A stretch of DNA of 64,000 nt from Helicobacter sp. 10-6591. GTDB taxonomy: Bacteria; Campylobacterota; Campylobacteria; Campylobacterales; Helicobacteraceae. The DNA lies in the NCBI RefSeq assembly GCF_003288805.1, contig NZ_NHYK01000002.1:1-64000 (forward strand), read 5' to 3'. Numbering within the stretch: position 1 is the first letter of the stretch; each line of letters begins with the position of its first letter. The notes beneath the pieces are model-generated. The model ran no database searches and was not told the origin of the DNA. It saw only the letters and a list, made by a program, of their open reading frames with translations. Shown here piece after piece: positions 48,885 through 58,151 of the stretch. The translations under genes and the position numbers were made by a program.

Positions 48885-49310
48885 TTAGGCTTGTGTTTGT
48901 AAAAGTCGCACAGAAGCTTGGCTTACACCATAGCCATTTTCTTCATGCGGAATCAAACGTGTAAGTAATGATGAATAAAATTCTGAAACCGCAAATACAC
49001 TCTGTGCGTATGCACTATTGAGTTTTTTTAATTCCACCAAAACCTTGCGTAAAGTATCTAAGCCCTTATCGACTTCTGGTGGTAAAAGATCTTGCAATTT
49101 ATCTTGTGGATTCTTATCCATAAGCTGCTGCATTTCTTCTTCTATAAGAATTTTTTTCTGTTCGAAAGACTTGATGAGTGAATTTTTGGATTCATTGCGA
49201 GAAAAAATTGCTTCGTTATTAGCAATTTGAATGTCAGCAATGTCTTGATGTGTGATGTCTATGAGTTGTTGTAAATCAGTTATAGCACCTTGTAGGTATT
49301 GCTCCAGCAT
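48885..49310 (-). CDS. flgN: FlgN-like flagellar chaperone
   Basis: FlgN binds the hook-associated proteins FlgK and FlgL before export. The 141-residue, all-helical protein (LEQYLQGAITDLQQLIDITHQDI, later LDTLRKVLVELKKLNSAYAQSV) fits the FlgN pattern and sits right before flgK and after flgM, the order known in Campylobacter and Helicobacter. The identification is by position and helix pattern more than by motif. Confidence 0.8.
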   Translation of the reverse strand: MLEQYLQGAITDLQQLIDITHQDIADIQIANNEAIFSRNESKNSLIKSFEQKKILIEEEMQQLMDKNPQDKLQDLLPPEVDKGLDTLRKVLVELKKLNSAYAQSVFAVSEFYSSLLTRLIPHEENGYGVSQASVRLLQTQA

Positions 49311-49376
49311 ATCATCTCCAAAGCCCTACCTAAACAATTTAAAATATAATAATTTGAAATAGTGGTAGGAAATTTG

Positions 49377-49595
49377 TTAGATGTTAAGCAAGTCTTGTGC
49401 CATTTTTTGAGAGGTTTTTTGTATGTCTATATTGTATGTGCCGTTTGCAATTTGCTCTTTTATCACGCTGATTTTGTCTAAACCACTTTCTTTTGCTTCA
49501 TGCGCCTTGAGTGCATTTTGATTAGGATTATCACGTTGTAACTCTTTGCTGTTTTGCAAAGATGCCATATTTGCTAAATTAACACCCGTTATCAT
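49377..49595 (-). CDS. flgM: Anti-sigma-28 factor FlgM
   Basis: FlgM binds sigma-28 (FliA) and is exported when the hook is complete. The 72-residue protein has the C-terminal sigma-binding helices KISVIKEQIANGTYNIDIQKTSQKMAQDLLN, as in other FlgM. It has a short MITGVNLANMASLQN leader. AAGGAG precedes the ATG, and a sigma-28 promoter lies just upstream, which would give feedback control. Confidence 0.93.
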   Translation of the reverse strand: MITGVNLANMASLQNSKELQRDNPNQNALKAHEAKESGLDKISVIKEQIANGTYNIDIQKTSQKMAQDLLNI

Positions 49596-49646
49596 TGTAT
49601 TCTCCTTGATTTCCTGGAATTAATGTTGAAACTAAACAGACTCCAA

Positions 49647-49671
49647 ATCGACCATAAAGGTCTTTATTTTA
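49647..49671 (-). promoter_or_regulatory. Sigma-28 (FliA) promoter of flgM
   Basis: On the minus strand TAAA is followed, exactly 17 bases later, by CGAT (TAAAATAA-N11-GTCGATTT), matching the spacing of the FliA consensus TAAAGTTT-N11-GCCGATAA. It would start flgM about 45 bases before its ATG. In H. pylori flgM is also expressed from a sigma-28 promoter. Confidence 0.55.
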
Positions 49672-49673
49672 GC

Positions 49674-49847
49674 TTAATTTATACGTTTATTGAGCTCTTT
49701 TTTGAAATCCTCAATACTTGTAGTGCTAGAATTCTGTGAAGGCTCAAAAAGCAAAAGTTTTGTATCCATGTAAGTATAGATTGCCAGAATCGCCAACACA
49801 TAGACAAATAAGAAAAAAGCTATGCTTGGTATAAGCCAATTTCTCAA
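49674..49847 (-). CDS. 57-residue inner-membrane protein of unknown function
   Basis: A short frame not overlapping any other gene, between thrC and the flgM promoter. It codes MRNWLIPSIAFFLFVYVLAI, so a membrane helix (about 5-26), then an acidic/basic tail (SIEDFKKELNKRIN). The TTG start at 49847 has AAGGAG five bases upstream, and it begins 17 bases after the thrC stop, so it is likely cotranscribed with thrC. I recognise no family. Confidence 0.6.
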   Translation of the reverse strand: MRNWLIPSIAFFLFVYVLAILAIYTYMDTKLLLFEPSQNSSTTSIEDFKKELNKRIN

Positions 49848-49863
49848 TTCTGCTCCTTAATTC

Positions 49864-51375
49864 CTATGACTGAATCCACGAAAGTATAGAGTTTTTCAAC
49901 TCATTCACATTCAAAACATAATTATGAACAATTGGTTTAGAGAATAACTCCGCGATTTTACTATTTAATTGAACCGATTCTAGATTGCCTGCACTTTTCT
50001 GGATGGATTTGATAGCATCTCTATCAGCAAGCAATTTATAATCTCTCTGCGTACCGCCATGTAAAGCCCTATCTACAATAGGAGCAAACTTACTCCATTC
50101 TGCTGTTGAGCATAGTAAAAACTTTCTTTCTTGAGTTGTAAACTCTCTATAAGCATTCATACCACAGGCTGTGTGGGGATCAAGCAAATAGCCATTTTTA
50201 AAAGCTTGGGCTATCTGTGCCTCGCATTGCACATCATCACAAAAGCTAGCAGCAAATACTTTGCGTAGCTGCTCTGATTCTGTCTGTATGAGTTTATATA
50301 TGCCATTATTTTCGAGTTCTTGCATACATTGCTTTGTGCGCTGGCTGCCAAAAAACTCAAACAAGACTCGTTCCACATTTGAGCTCTTCAAAATATCCAT
50401 TGCTGGAGCATTTGATTTTATCAATGCACGCGATCGAATATCATAAACTCCTGTGGTGAGAAAATCATAGAGAATCTTATTTGGATTAGACGCGCTAATG
50501 AGTTTAGAAAAAGGAATACCCAATTTATACGCATACAATGCACCTAAAATATTGCCAAAGTTTCCACTTGGTACTATGTTATAGACTTTCTCTCCCAAAG
50601 TAATCGCGCCATTACGCACAAGCTCAAGATATGCCCAAATATGATAGATCACTTGGAATGCGATGCGTCCGATATTGACGGAATTAGCGGCGCTAAGAGT
50701 GATGCTTTGTGCGTGTAAAATATCCTTAAACTCCCTGTCACTTAAGAGATTCTTGAGTGCAGTCTGTGCCATATCAAAATCACCTTCAATACCTATAACC
50801 CTAAGATTTTGAGAATCTTGTGTAACCATCTGCAGGCGTTGGACATCTGAAGTACCATCTTTTGGATACAAACACACTACTTGCACATATTCATTGTCTT
50901 TAAATGCTTCTAATGTAGCAGGTCCGGTATCACCACTTGTAGCAGCAAGGACCAAAAATCTGCGTTTTTGCTCTCTAGCTAAAGCAGAGATAATCGCGCC
51001 AAAAGGCTGCAGTGCCATATCTTTAAAAGCGCGAGTAGGTCCGTGAAAAAGCTCAAGGATAAAAAGATTGGGATTATATTTATAGAGAACAAGTGGTGCG
51101 TCGTTATCTTTTGACACACAATCAAAACCCTCATAGCTTTCCAATGCAAGCTCCAAGATATCTTCTCTTAAGTCCAAACCCAGAATCCCAAAGACTTTTT
51201 TGCAAAGCTGCTTGTAAGAGAGTTTGCTTAGCTGCTCTAATTCTTTTAATGCCAAGGGTTTCACATCACAAAAAGCATAAAGACCTCCAAAACTTGCGTT
51301 AGGCTCCAGCAAAGCCTCTTGAAAACTCCTGTTTTCCTGATCCCCTTCACCTCTTGTTTGTAGCATTGTATTCAT
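49864..51375 (-). CDS. thrC: Threonine synthase
   Basis: ThrC turns O-phosphohomoserine to threonine with PLP. The 503 residues have the N-terminal EALL..NASFGGLYAF, the PLP-lysine motif LFHGPTRAFKDMALQPFG, a long middle, and SAANSVNIGRI. This is the longer, class of bacterial/yeast type. ATG at 51375 is chosen; TTG at 51384 is possible. It lies 24 bases downstream of the fucosyltransferase gene on the same strand. Confidence 0.95.
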   Translation of the reverse strand: MNTMLQTRGEGDQENRSFQEALLEPNASFGGLYAFCDVKPLALKELEQLSKLSYKQLCKKVFGILGLDLREDILELALESYEGFDCVSKDNDAPLVLYKYNPNLFILELFHGPTRAFKDMALQPFGAIISALAREQKRRFLVLAATSGDTGPATLEAFKDNEYVQVVCLYPKDGTSDVQRLQMVTQDSQNLRVIGIEGDFDMAQTALKNLLSDREFKDILHAQSITLSAANSVNIGRIAFQVIYHIWAYLELVRNGAITLGEKVYNIVPSGNFGNILGALYAYKLGIPFSKLISASNPNKILYDFLTTGVYDIRSRALIKSNAPAMDILKSSNVERVLFEFFGSQRTKQCMQELENNGIYKLIQTESEQLRKVFAASFCDDVQCEAQIAQAFKNGYLLDPHTACGMNAYREFTTQERKFLLCSTAEWSKFAPIVDRALHGGTQRDYKLLADRDAIKSIQKSAGNLESVQLNSKIAELFSKPIVHNYVLNVNELKNSILSWIQS

Positions 51376-51399
51376 TACCAACAACCTTGATTTGTATTT

Positions 51400-52419
51400 T
51401 TAGGGCCTAGCCAAAAGAACTAATTTCTTAATAATGGACTTTGGAATCGATAAAACCAAGCGCCATAAATGGGTGATTTGCGTAAGAATCCGCCGCGTGC
51501 GCTGGAATTTTTTGTAACGCGTTTCGATATTCAAACGCCACTGGCCGAAACCTCTACGGTAGGCTTTTTGTCTGCCTTGGGAAAAGATAGTATCCAAAAA
51601 CTTCGCTAATTGCCTATCAAAGATTTCATCATGATCTTTATCCATTAACAAAGGTGCATTGAGCATCTCCAAATATGCCCCATCACTAGAATCAAGAAAT
51701 TTCACAAACTCTATTGCTTCCTTGGGATTCTTGAAATCACAAATATTTACAAATGCTTTTGGATTTAGCCCTCCCCCATATTCAGCCAAAGGCTTTGAGA
51801 TACTGCTATCACCCCAATAAATTGGCACACTCCCAGCAAGCTTGGCATCAAATATTTTCTCTGTGATATAGCCATGCGTAGCAGAATTTTCAAATGCAAT
51901 ATTGAATTTGTATTGGCTTAAGAATGCTTGCTTATCGTCTACACACTTACCGATATTATTTTTATATCTTCCTCCAGAATCCACATGTTTATATAGGCAC
52001 AATGCCTCAAAAAACTCCTCTCTTATGGAATCTGCTTTACCATTGCTCACCACAAAAGAGCAAAACTTACGCGCACAATGTTCTTTGGTAAAGCTATAAG
52101 GTGCTTGGCGCTCATTTTTGCATAGGCTTCTAAAGCTTTCTGAAAAAAGATAGTATGGATAGCGCAAATGTCTATCTTCAAATTCCAAATAATCAAAGCT
52201 TATTGCATAATCACAAAAATTAAAATCCGGGCGCGCATTCTCACCTGTATAAAAGATTCTCACACCATCAAACTCTACATGCTCTGCTTTCCCAAACACG
52301 CTGTAAAAAAGAAAATCCGGATCTTTAGTATCCCTTATGTGTTTTTTTGGCAAAAAGGGCAAAAAAGGCTTCTGAATACAACCATCAACAAAGTGGATAC
52401 TTGGGGATTCTGATTTCAT
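51400..52419 (-). CDS. Alpha-1,3-fucosyltransferase-like GT10 protein
   Basis: This 339-residue protein has the GT10 hallmark FYTGENARPDFNFCDYAISF (56-75) and the donor-binding segment KFNIAFENSATHGYITEKIF followed by AGSVPIYWGD (171-203). Such enzymes transfer fucose from GDP-fucose to LacNAc, building Lewis x-type antigens on Helicobacter O-chains. The C-terminus is basic (RRGFGQWRLNIETRYKKFQRTRR) but lacks the heptad repeats (DDLRVNY-type) found in H. pylori FucT. No poly-C or poly-A tract is seen inside the gene. It precedes thrC. Exact linkage cannot be read. Confidence 0.88.
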   Translation of the reverse strand: MKSESPSIHFVDGCIQKPFLPFLPKKHIRDTKDPDFLFYSVFGKAEHVEFDGVRIFYTGENARPDFNFCDYAISFDYLEFEDRHLRYPYYLFSESFRSLCKNERQAPYSFTKEHCARKFCSFVVSNGKADSIREEFFEALCLYKHVDSGGRYKNNIGKCVDDKQAFLSQYKFNIAFENSATHGYITEKIFDAKLAGSVPIYWGDSSISKPLAEYGGGLNPKAFVNICDFKNPKEAIEFVKFLDSSDGAYLEMLNAPLLMDKDHDEIFDRQLAKFLDTIFSQGRQKAYRRGFGQWRLNIETRYKKFQRTRRILTQITHLWRLVLSIPKSIIKKLVLLARP

Positions 52420-52487
52420 GGATTTTAAAATGCCTTAGTAGAATTTGCTTGTGGTGATTCTAACACAATTTTTCTAGGCCTATTGGC

Positions 52488-52493
52488 TATAAT
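52488..52493 (+). promoter_or_regulatory. Promoter -10 of the membrane transferase operon
   Basis: Perfect TATAAT (GGCTATAATGCC) 34 bases before the ATG at 52527, downstream of the divergent fucosyltransferase start. Confidence 0.5.
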
Positions 52494-52526
52494 GCCTGCC
52501 AACAGACTTTTCCAAGGTTAAGGACT

Positions 52527-53780
52527 ATGATTTATTCTCAACACAATCTTAGATTCCATATTCTCTTTGTTTTTACACTTATTTTGCATATTTTGAGCCT
52601 GTTTTTTAATATCAACGAAATCAGCATCCATTACAAAGAAGCGTTGGGATTTTTTTATTCTGATGAATTTATCTACCGCTTGGCCAGAGTAAGTTATGAA
52701 ACTCTTGGGCACAATGACTTTGCACTCCGTGCGCCATTTGTATTTGTGCATATTTGCAATATATTGCTTTTGTATGCGATTTGTCTGAATTATTTCAAAA
52801 GAGCAAGCGATGGCTATTTGTGTGTGCTTGTGTATATGCTTTTGCCCGGCATTGTATTTAGCTCGATTCTTATCTCAAAAACAAACATCATCATTTTTCT
52901 TGCACTTATTTGTATTTATTGGCAGAAGCGTTTCTCAAGAAATCCCTATTTCACTCCAGCATTTAGCGTATTTTTAGACCCAAGTTTTAGCATCTTGTAT
53001 TTGGGTATGTTTTTTTATGCGCTCAGAAACAAAGATACAACTTATCTTTTCTTTACCTTGCTTTGTTTTGGAATCAATATGTCTTTTTTTGGTATCGATG
53101 TAAGCGGACATCCACAAAGCCACTTTATTGATACGCTTGGTGGTCTTATGTTTTTGTTTTCGCCACTTCTCTTGGTGTATTACATTTACACACTCATTGC
53201 ATCTGTCCGCAAACACAATGAGTTTATGAGTTACATCTCTTTGAGCGCGCTTATCTTTGTGACAATTCTTTCCTTACGGCAAAAAGTAGATTTACAAACA
53301 CTTGTACCTTTAAGTGTAATCGCTCTACCTGTGGTAATAAAGCATTTTTTAAGTGATATTAGAATCCGACTGAAAATGTTTGCAAAGCCCTATGTTATGC
53401 GATTAAACCTTATTTTATTATTCATGTTTTTGCAGTCTTTGGGATTGTATTTCAATAAATTTTTCTACTTATTTAGCACACAGTCCCATTTTGCGCATTC
53501 GTATTATTATGGGAAAGAAATTGCAAACGCACTCAAAAGCAAGGGGATAGAATCCATACAAGCAGAGGATAAAAAATTGGAGTTGCAATTGCGATTCTAT
53601 GGGATAGATAGTACCGCCAATACAATCCTTCGTAAGACACAGGACACGCAACAATCTGATATAAGTGTTGAATACCTGTGGAAAATAATCGCTCGCTATA
53701 AAATTACCCCCATAGCTCCTACTCAAACCACCATAAAGCCTGCAAAAAAGCAAAAAATTTTTATTAAGAAAAAGCAATGA
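52527..53780 (+). CDS. Polytopic membrane protein, GT39/GT83 (PMT)-like
   Basis: This 417-residue protein has about ten membrane segments and a Lys-rich tail (KPAKKQKIFIKKK). The N-terminal part (YSDEFIYRLARVSYETLG, FALRAPFVFVHICNILLLYA) matches the layout of lipid-linked sugar transferases of the dolichyl-phosphate mannose/ArnT type, with an acidic loop after the first helix. Family assignment is by pattern only. AAGG and a TATAAT lie upstream. Its stop overlaps the pseudopilin-like gene by four bases (ATGA), so the two are made together. Confidence 0.5.
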   Translation: MIYSQHNLRFHILFVFTLILHILSLFFNINEISIHYKEALGFFYSDEFIYRLARVSYETLGHNDFALRAPFVFVHICNILLLYAICLNYFKRASDGYLCVLVYMLLPGIVFSSILISKTNIIIFLALICIYWQKRFSRNPYFTPAFSVFLDPSFSILYLGMFFYALRNKDTTYLFFTLLCFGINMSFFGIDVSGHPQSHFIDTLGGLMFLFSPLLLVYYIYTLIASVRKHNEFMSYISLSALIFVTILSLRQKVDLQTLVPLSVIALPVVIKHFLSDIRIRLKMFAKPYVMRLNLILLFMFLQSLGLYFNKFFYLFSTQSHFAHSYYYGKEIANALKSKGIESIQAEDKKLELQLRFYGIDSTANTILRKTQDTQQSDISVEYLWKIIARYKITPIAPTQTTIKPAKKQKIFIKKKQ

Positions 53781-54451
53781 ATCTTTTGGAGCTTGCATTT
53801 GTGCTTGGAATCTGTGCGTTCTTTACGCTCTTTAGCCTACCTTGGCAAAACCAAAGTTTAAATCTTGCCCACCACACCCTTGCCTACCATCTCCAATACG
53901 CAGAGATTCTCGCTCTTAGCGATGATAGAGAGTTTTTACATATCCAAGATACACAAAATCTCAAAAGGGAATTTCCCTCTATCAATGAAAGCTCCTTACT
54001 CAAACATACACAAAACAGCTTTTGGCAATTCCAATTGCATCTAGGAAAAATTTACAGTACATCAAGCTACTCTGTATTTAGCGATACACCAAGAAAATCC
54101 ATAAGCACAAACTTTGATTCACGGCCTATGGCAGCAGATGTAATTGCTCTGGATTCTTTTGGTCGCTGTGTGAGTGGATACAACAACACAAATACTTCTG
54201 CTGTTTGCAAGAACAACACCTTATTGAATACAAGATTATCTGAGAGACTAGGTCTCCAATCACTTCAAGTCGTGGCTCCAAAAGTTTGTTCTGAAAGAGA
54301 AACAGCAAGAATCTATTTTGACAGATTCACAAGAGCATTTTGTTCAAAAATTCCTTTGCGATTTGATGAGAGATTTGTCATTTCATTAAACAAGAAACAG
54401 CAGAAAAAATCTCTTTGTGTTTTACCACAAGGGAAAATTACATCTTGCTAG
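53777..54451 (+). CDS. Pseudopilin-like protein without a leader
   Basis: The 224-residue protein starts MNLLELAFVLGICAFFTLF, that is, the mature pilin-type helix with Glu at position 5, but has no charged leader or Gly-cleavage site before it; an in-frame stop lies three codons upstream, so no longer start exists. The rest has a soluble domain with six or more Cys (CVSGYNNTN...VCKNN; VCSERET; FCSKI; LCVLP; SC). GspH/FimT or ComG-like proteins are the nearest type. It overlaps the membrane gene and is followed by a GT4-like gene. Role unknown; a periplasmic protein with an N-terminal anchor is an alternative. Confidence 0.5.
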   Translation: MNLLELAFVLGICAFFTLFSLPWQNQSLNLAHHTLAYHLQYAEILALSDDREFLHIQDTQNLKREFPSINESSLLKHTQNSFWQFQLHLGKIYSTSSYSVFSDTPRKSISTNFDSRPMAADVIALDSFGRCVSGYNNTNTSAVCKNNTLLNTRLSERLGLQSLQVVAPKVCSERETARIYFDRFTRAFCSKIPLRFDERFVISLNKKQQKKSLCVLPQGKITSC

Positions 54452-54473
54452 CTTGATAACTTAATCAGAAACT

Positions 54474-55631
54474 ATGAAAAACATTACTCTGCTTTGTGAT
54501 CATGATGTACTCAAACGACCCAGGCCATTTAGAATCTTAGAAATGCTTAAGCAAATTGGGGGTTTTGAACTTAGTGTAATAGCTAGGGAATGTTCCCAAA
54601 TACAAGATATAGCTACCTTTAGCTTCCCACCTCTGCCTACACAAAAGCAGCGAAGTCAAGAAGAGAGTAAAAAACTCTTTGAGTTATGTAAAAACAGAGA
54701 ATTTGATAAATTGATTTTCACGCCAAACCGCTTGAAAATCCCAGAGATTTTGCACTCACTTCCCCCACAGGACTTGCTTATTGTAGAGGATATCACCCTC
54801 TTGCCTTTTGCGTTTCAAGAAAAGCAGAGGCGTGGAGGCAAGATTCTCATTGACTTACGGGAGTATTATCCACTCGAATACGAGAATTCACAGGAATGGC
54901 TAGAGGGTTTTGGGAAGTTTTTTACATATCTATGCGAAGAGTATCTCTCAGAGGTTGATTATGCTTTGTGCGTAAGTGAGGGGATCTTGGCTCGTTACCA
55001 AAAAGAATTTGGGATAGAGGGCGAAGTGTTTTTGTCCTTACCACCATATTTTGGGGCGGATTGTCCTAGGATACAATCTCATATATCTATCATCTATCAT
55101 GGCTTTGTAAGCCCGGATAGGAGTAGTGCCAATCTCCTTGAGTTTGCAAAAAGTCTTCCATATTCTTATAAACTTTATCTTTTGGCTTTAAGCAATCAGC
55201 CAAATTTTTTAGAATCCCTACAAGAGAAAGCCCGTACAATAAAAAATCTTATTTTTCTGCCTCCAGTAGCTATGAATGAAATTATCCCAAGCACAAGGGG
55301 TTTTGACATCGGGCTCATTCCCTTTATGCCTACAACTTTTAACCTCAAATATTGTATGCCAAATAAGCTTTTTGAGTATATCCAAGCAGGGCTTTGCGTG
55401 CTTAGCACACCACTTCCAGAGATTAAAAACTTCTTAGATTCCAACAAATGCGGTGTAGTGGCTAGAGATTTTAGTATCTCATCTCTGCTAGAGGCACTCT
55501 TGGCTCTTAGCAAAGATGAGATTTTGGGATACAAAAACCGCTCATTAGCGATGCGAAAGACCTACAGTCTGGATACAAATATTATGCGTCTTGAAAAGAT
55601 TTTGCACAAACTCAAACTGCTTGATGCATGA
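54474..55631 (+). CDS. GT-B glycosyltransferase (GT4-like)
   Basis: This 385-residue protein has the GT-B pattern: an N-terminal domain with a KRPRPFRILEMLK start and LLIVEDI, IDLREYYPLEY, and a C-terminal domain with SIIYHGFVSPDRS, then FDIGLIPFMP and NLKYCMPNKLFEYIQAGLCVLSTPLPE, the sugar-nucleotide-binding EX-rich segment typical of GT4 enzymes. It probably acts on surface glycans. It starts 22 bases after the pseudopilin-like gene and may share its promoter. No donor can be told. Confidence 0.7.
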   Translation: MKNITLLCDHDVLKRPRPFRILEMLKQIGGFELSVIARECSQIQDIATFSFPPLPTQKQRSQEESKKLFELCKNREFDKLIFTPNRLKIPEILHSLPPQDLLIVEDITLLPFAFQEKQRRGGKILIDLREYYPLEYENSQEWLEGFGKFFTYLCEEYLSEVDYALCVSEGILARYQKEFGIEGEVFLSLPPYFGADCPRIQSHISIIYHGFVSPDRSSANLLEFAKSLPYSYKLYLLALSNQPNFLESLQEKARTIKNLIFLPPVAMNEIIPSTRGFDIGLIPFMPTTFNLKYCMPNKLFEYIQAGLCVLSTPLPEIKNFLDSNKCGVVARDFSISSLLEALLALSKDEILGYKNRSLAMRKTYSLDTNIMRLEKILHKLKLLDA

Positions 55632-55732
55632 CACATGCTATGTAAAAATCTTTAAACACATATTGTATTTTTAAAAATTTATGCCAAAATAACGCCCGAA
55701 AATTTTATTAGGATATATCAAGGATTAGGATT

Positions 55733-58009
55733 ATGAGTAATATCATTGGATTTCCACGTATTGGACAAAATAGAGAGCTTAAAAAGGCACTAGAAGCTTT
55801 TTGGAGTGGAAAGTGTAGTCAAAGCGAATTAGAAGACACAGCAAAGAGTTTGCGTAAAAAACATTGGGATATACAAAAAAATCTTGATTATGTTTGCGTG
55901 AATGACTTTAGCTTTTATGACAATGTGCTAGATTTGGCTTATGCGCTTAACGCAAAGCCTGCGAGATTTAAGAATCTCCAAGGATTAGAAGGCTACTTTG
56001 CCATGGCTCGTGGGAATAAAGAAGGTGTAGCTTGTGAGATGACAAAGTGGTTTAATACAAACTATCACTATGTTGTACCAGAGCTTAGTGTAGATGACAC
56101 ATACAAAGCAGATGCAAGCGCTATCATCGCACAATACAATGAAGCGCAAAGCTTGGGTTTTAAGCCAAAGATTAGTCTTATTGGTCTTTTTACATTTTTT
56201 GGACTAAGCAAGATTATCAAAGGTGAGCCACAGGAAGTATTCCACAAGGTCAAAATCGTTTATTTGGAGCTCATTGATGAGCTTGTAGCAAAGATTCCAA
56301 ATGTTGTGATTGAATTTAGCGAACCTATTTTTACCAAAGGTCTGACACAGGAGTTTCGCGAGCTTTGGTGCTCTAAAGATATACCAGCAATTGAATGTAT
56401 TTATAATGTCATCGCGCAAAAAGGCGTCAAGGCTATTGTGAGCACATTTTTTGAGCATAGCAATGAGCTTACAGAGATGCTTTTAAAGACTAAAATTTAT
56501 GGAATCGGCCTTGACTTCATCTACGGAGAGAAAAACCTACAGAGCCTCCAAGCCATCGCAAAAAGCGATAAGGTGCTTTTTGCTGGTGTGATTGATGGAC
56601 GCAATATCTGGGTAGCAGATTTGCAATCCAAACTCAAAGAGCTAGATTCTCTTGCTCTAGTGCTTCCTAAAGATCGCATTGTCCTTAGCAGCTCATGCTC
56701 TCTTTTGCATGTGCCCTTTGGGAAGGATGATGAGAATAAAATAGAATCTAGCATCCTCTCTTGGCTAAGTTTTGCAAAAGAGAAAATCCAAGAATTAGAA
56801 GTGCTTGAGGATTTGTTCAAAAATGGCGCAAATGCAAGCAAAGATTCTATAGAGTTTTTAGAATCCAATAAGACCATAAATATCGCGCGTAAAAATTCAA
56901 ACAAAACAAACAACAAGACTATCCGCGATAGAGTGAAAGCAAATACTTCCACACAAAGGAGTGCAAGCTTTGCCGAGCGTATCAAGATTCAGCGCCAGAA
57001 GCTAGGCTATGGTGATTTAGCCACAACTACTATTGGCTCTTTTCCTCAAACTCCAGAACTCCGTGCTTTGCGTCAAAATTATAAAAAAGGTGCAATTGAT
57101 AAGAACACCTATGAAGAGGGCATTAAAGAGTACATCAAAGACTGCGTGAAGTTCCAAGAAGAAGTCGGGCTTGATGTGCTTGTGCATGGTGAACCAGAGC
57201 GCAATGATATGGTCGAGTATTTTGGCGAGCAAATGGAGGGCTTTGTATTCAGTCAAAATGGATGGGTGCAAAGCTATGGCAGTCGCTGTGTGAAGCCACC
57301 TATTATCTATGGTGATGTGAGTCGCCCAAAGGCAATGACTGTCGAATGGAGCAAATACGCCCAAAGCCTCACACAAAAGATTATGAAAGGAATGCTTACA
57401 GGTCCAGTTACAATACTCAACTGGAGCTTTGTGCGGGATGATTTAGCGCGCTCAGAAGTATGTGAGCAAATAGCACTTGGGATTGCTGATGAGATTGATG
57501 ATTTGCAAAAAGGCGGGATTAGGATTATTCAAGTTGATGAAGCGGCGTTTAAAGAGGGCTATCCTTTGCGCGTAGAAAATGTCAAAACCTATGAAGAATG
57601 GGCGCTTAAATGCTTCAAAATCTCTACTGCCGTAGCAGAATCTAGCACACAGATTCACACACATATGTGCTATAGCGAGTTTAATGACATCATCAAAACC
57701 ATTGAAGCACTTGATGCTGATGTGATAAGTATAGAAACCGCTCGAAGTGGCAATGAACTACTCAAAGTCTTTAGAGATGTGGGTTATACAAACGAAGTAG
57801 GTCCGGGTGTGTATGATATTCATAGCCCTAGAATCCCAAGTGTGCAAGAGCTAGAAACTCAGATTAGAGCTCTTTTAGAGGTATTACCAAAAGGGCAGTT
57901 ATGGATAAATCCAGATTGTGGTTTAAAAACTCGCAAATGGGAAGAAGTAAAGCCAAGCCTTAAAAATATGGTGCAAGCTGTAGAAAATGTGCGCAAGAGT
58001 TTGGCGTAA
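55733..58009 (+). CDS. metE: Cobalamin-independent methionine synthase
   Basis: MetE transfers the methyl of 5-methyl-THF-glutamate to homocysteine. The 758-residue protein has the N-terminal GFPRIGQNRELKKALE, a linker (about 370-410), and the catalytic C-domain with zinc ligands HMC (His 644, Cys 646), Glu in SIETARS, and Cys 729 (INPDCGLKTR). AAGGA lies before the ATG. It heads a C1/folate row: metE, metF, pabB-pabC, pabA. Confidence 0.97.
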   Translation: MSNIIGFPRIGQNRELKKALEAFWSGKCSQSELEDTAKSLRKKHWDIQKNLDYVCVNDFSFYDNVLDLAYALNAKPARFKNLQGLEGYFAMARGNKEGVACEMTKWFNTNYHYVVPELSVDDTYKADASAIIAQYNEAQSLGFKPKISLIGLFTFFGLSKIIKGEPQEVFHKVKIVYLELIDELVAKIPNVVIEFSEPIFTKGLTQEFRELWCSKDIPAIECIYNVIAQKGVKAIVSTFFEHSNELTEMLLKTKIYGIGLDFIYGEKNLQSLQAIAKSDKVLFAGVIDGRNIWVADLQSKLKELDSLALVLPKDRIVLSSSCSLLHVPFGKDDENKIESSILSWLSFAKEKIQELEVLEDLFKNGANASKDSIEFLESNKTINIARKNSNKTNNKTIRDRVKANTSTQRSASFAERIKIQRQKLGYGDLATTTIGSFPQTPELRALRQNYKKGAIDKNTYEEGIKEYIKDCVKFQEEVGLDVLVHGEPERNDMVEYFGEQMEGFVFSQNGWVQSYGSRCVKPPIIYGDVSRPKAMTVEWSKYAQSLTQKIMKGMLTGPVTILNWSFVRDDLARSEVCEQIALGIADEIDDLQKGGIRIIQVDEAAFKEGYPLRVENVKTYEEWALKCFKISTAVAESSTQIHTHMCYSEFNDIIKTIEALDADVISIETARSGNELLKVFRDVGYTNEVGPGVYDIHSPRIPSVQELETQIRALLEVLPKGQLWINPDCGLKTRKWEEVKPSLKNMVQAVENVRKSLA

Positions 58010-58095
58010 GCGCATTATCAGAGTACTATTGTAAGGGTTTTGCATTGCAAAAGCATTCCAGCGCAGCTACAGATTTATCCCAAGATCCACTCCCA

Positions 58096-58135
58096 AGCCG
58101 CTTATTTGCAAAACTGGTTTGATTGCAATGCGGCT
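58096..58135 (+). terminator. Hairpin between metE and metF
   Basis: AGCCGC (58096-58101) pairs with GCGGCT (58130-58135), with a second inner pairing TTTGCAA/TTGCAA. Only TT follows, so it may be a weak terminator or a processing site that lowers metF expression. Confidence 0.35.
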
Positions 58136-58151
58136 TTAATGGGTTGTAACA

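Noticed and set aside
49311-49376. Possible sigma-54 promoter before flgN
   Set aside because: No TGGCAC-N5-TTGC-like pair could be found there on the coding strand.
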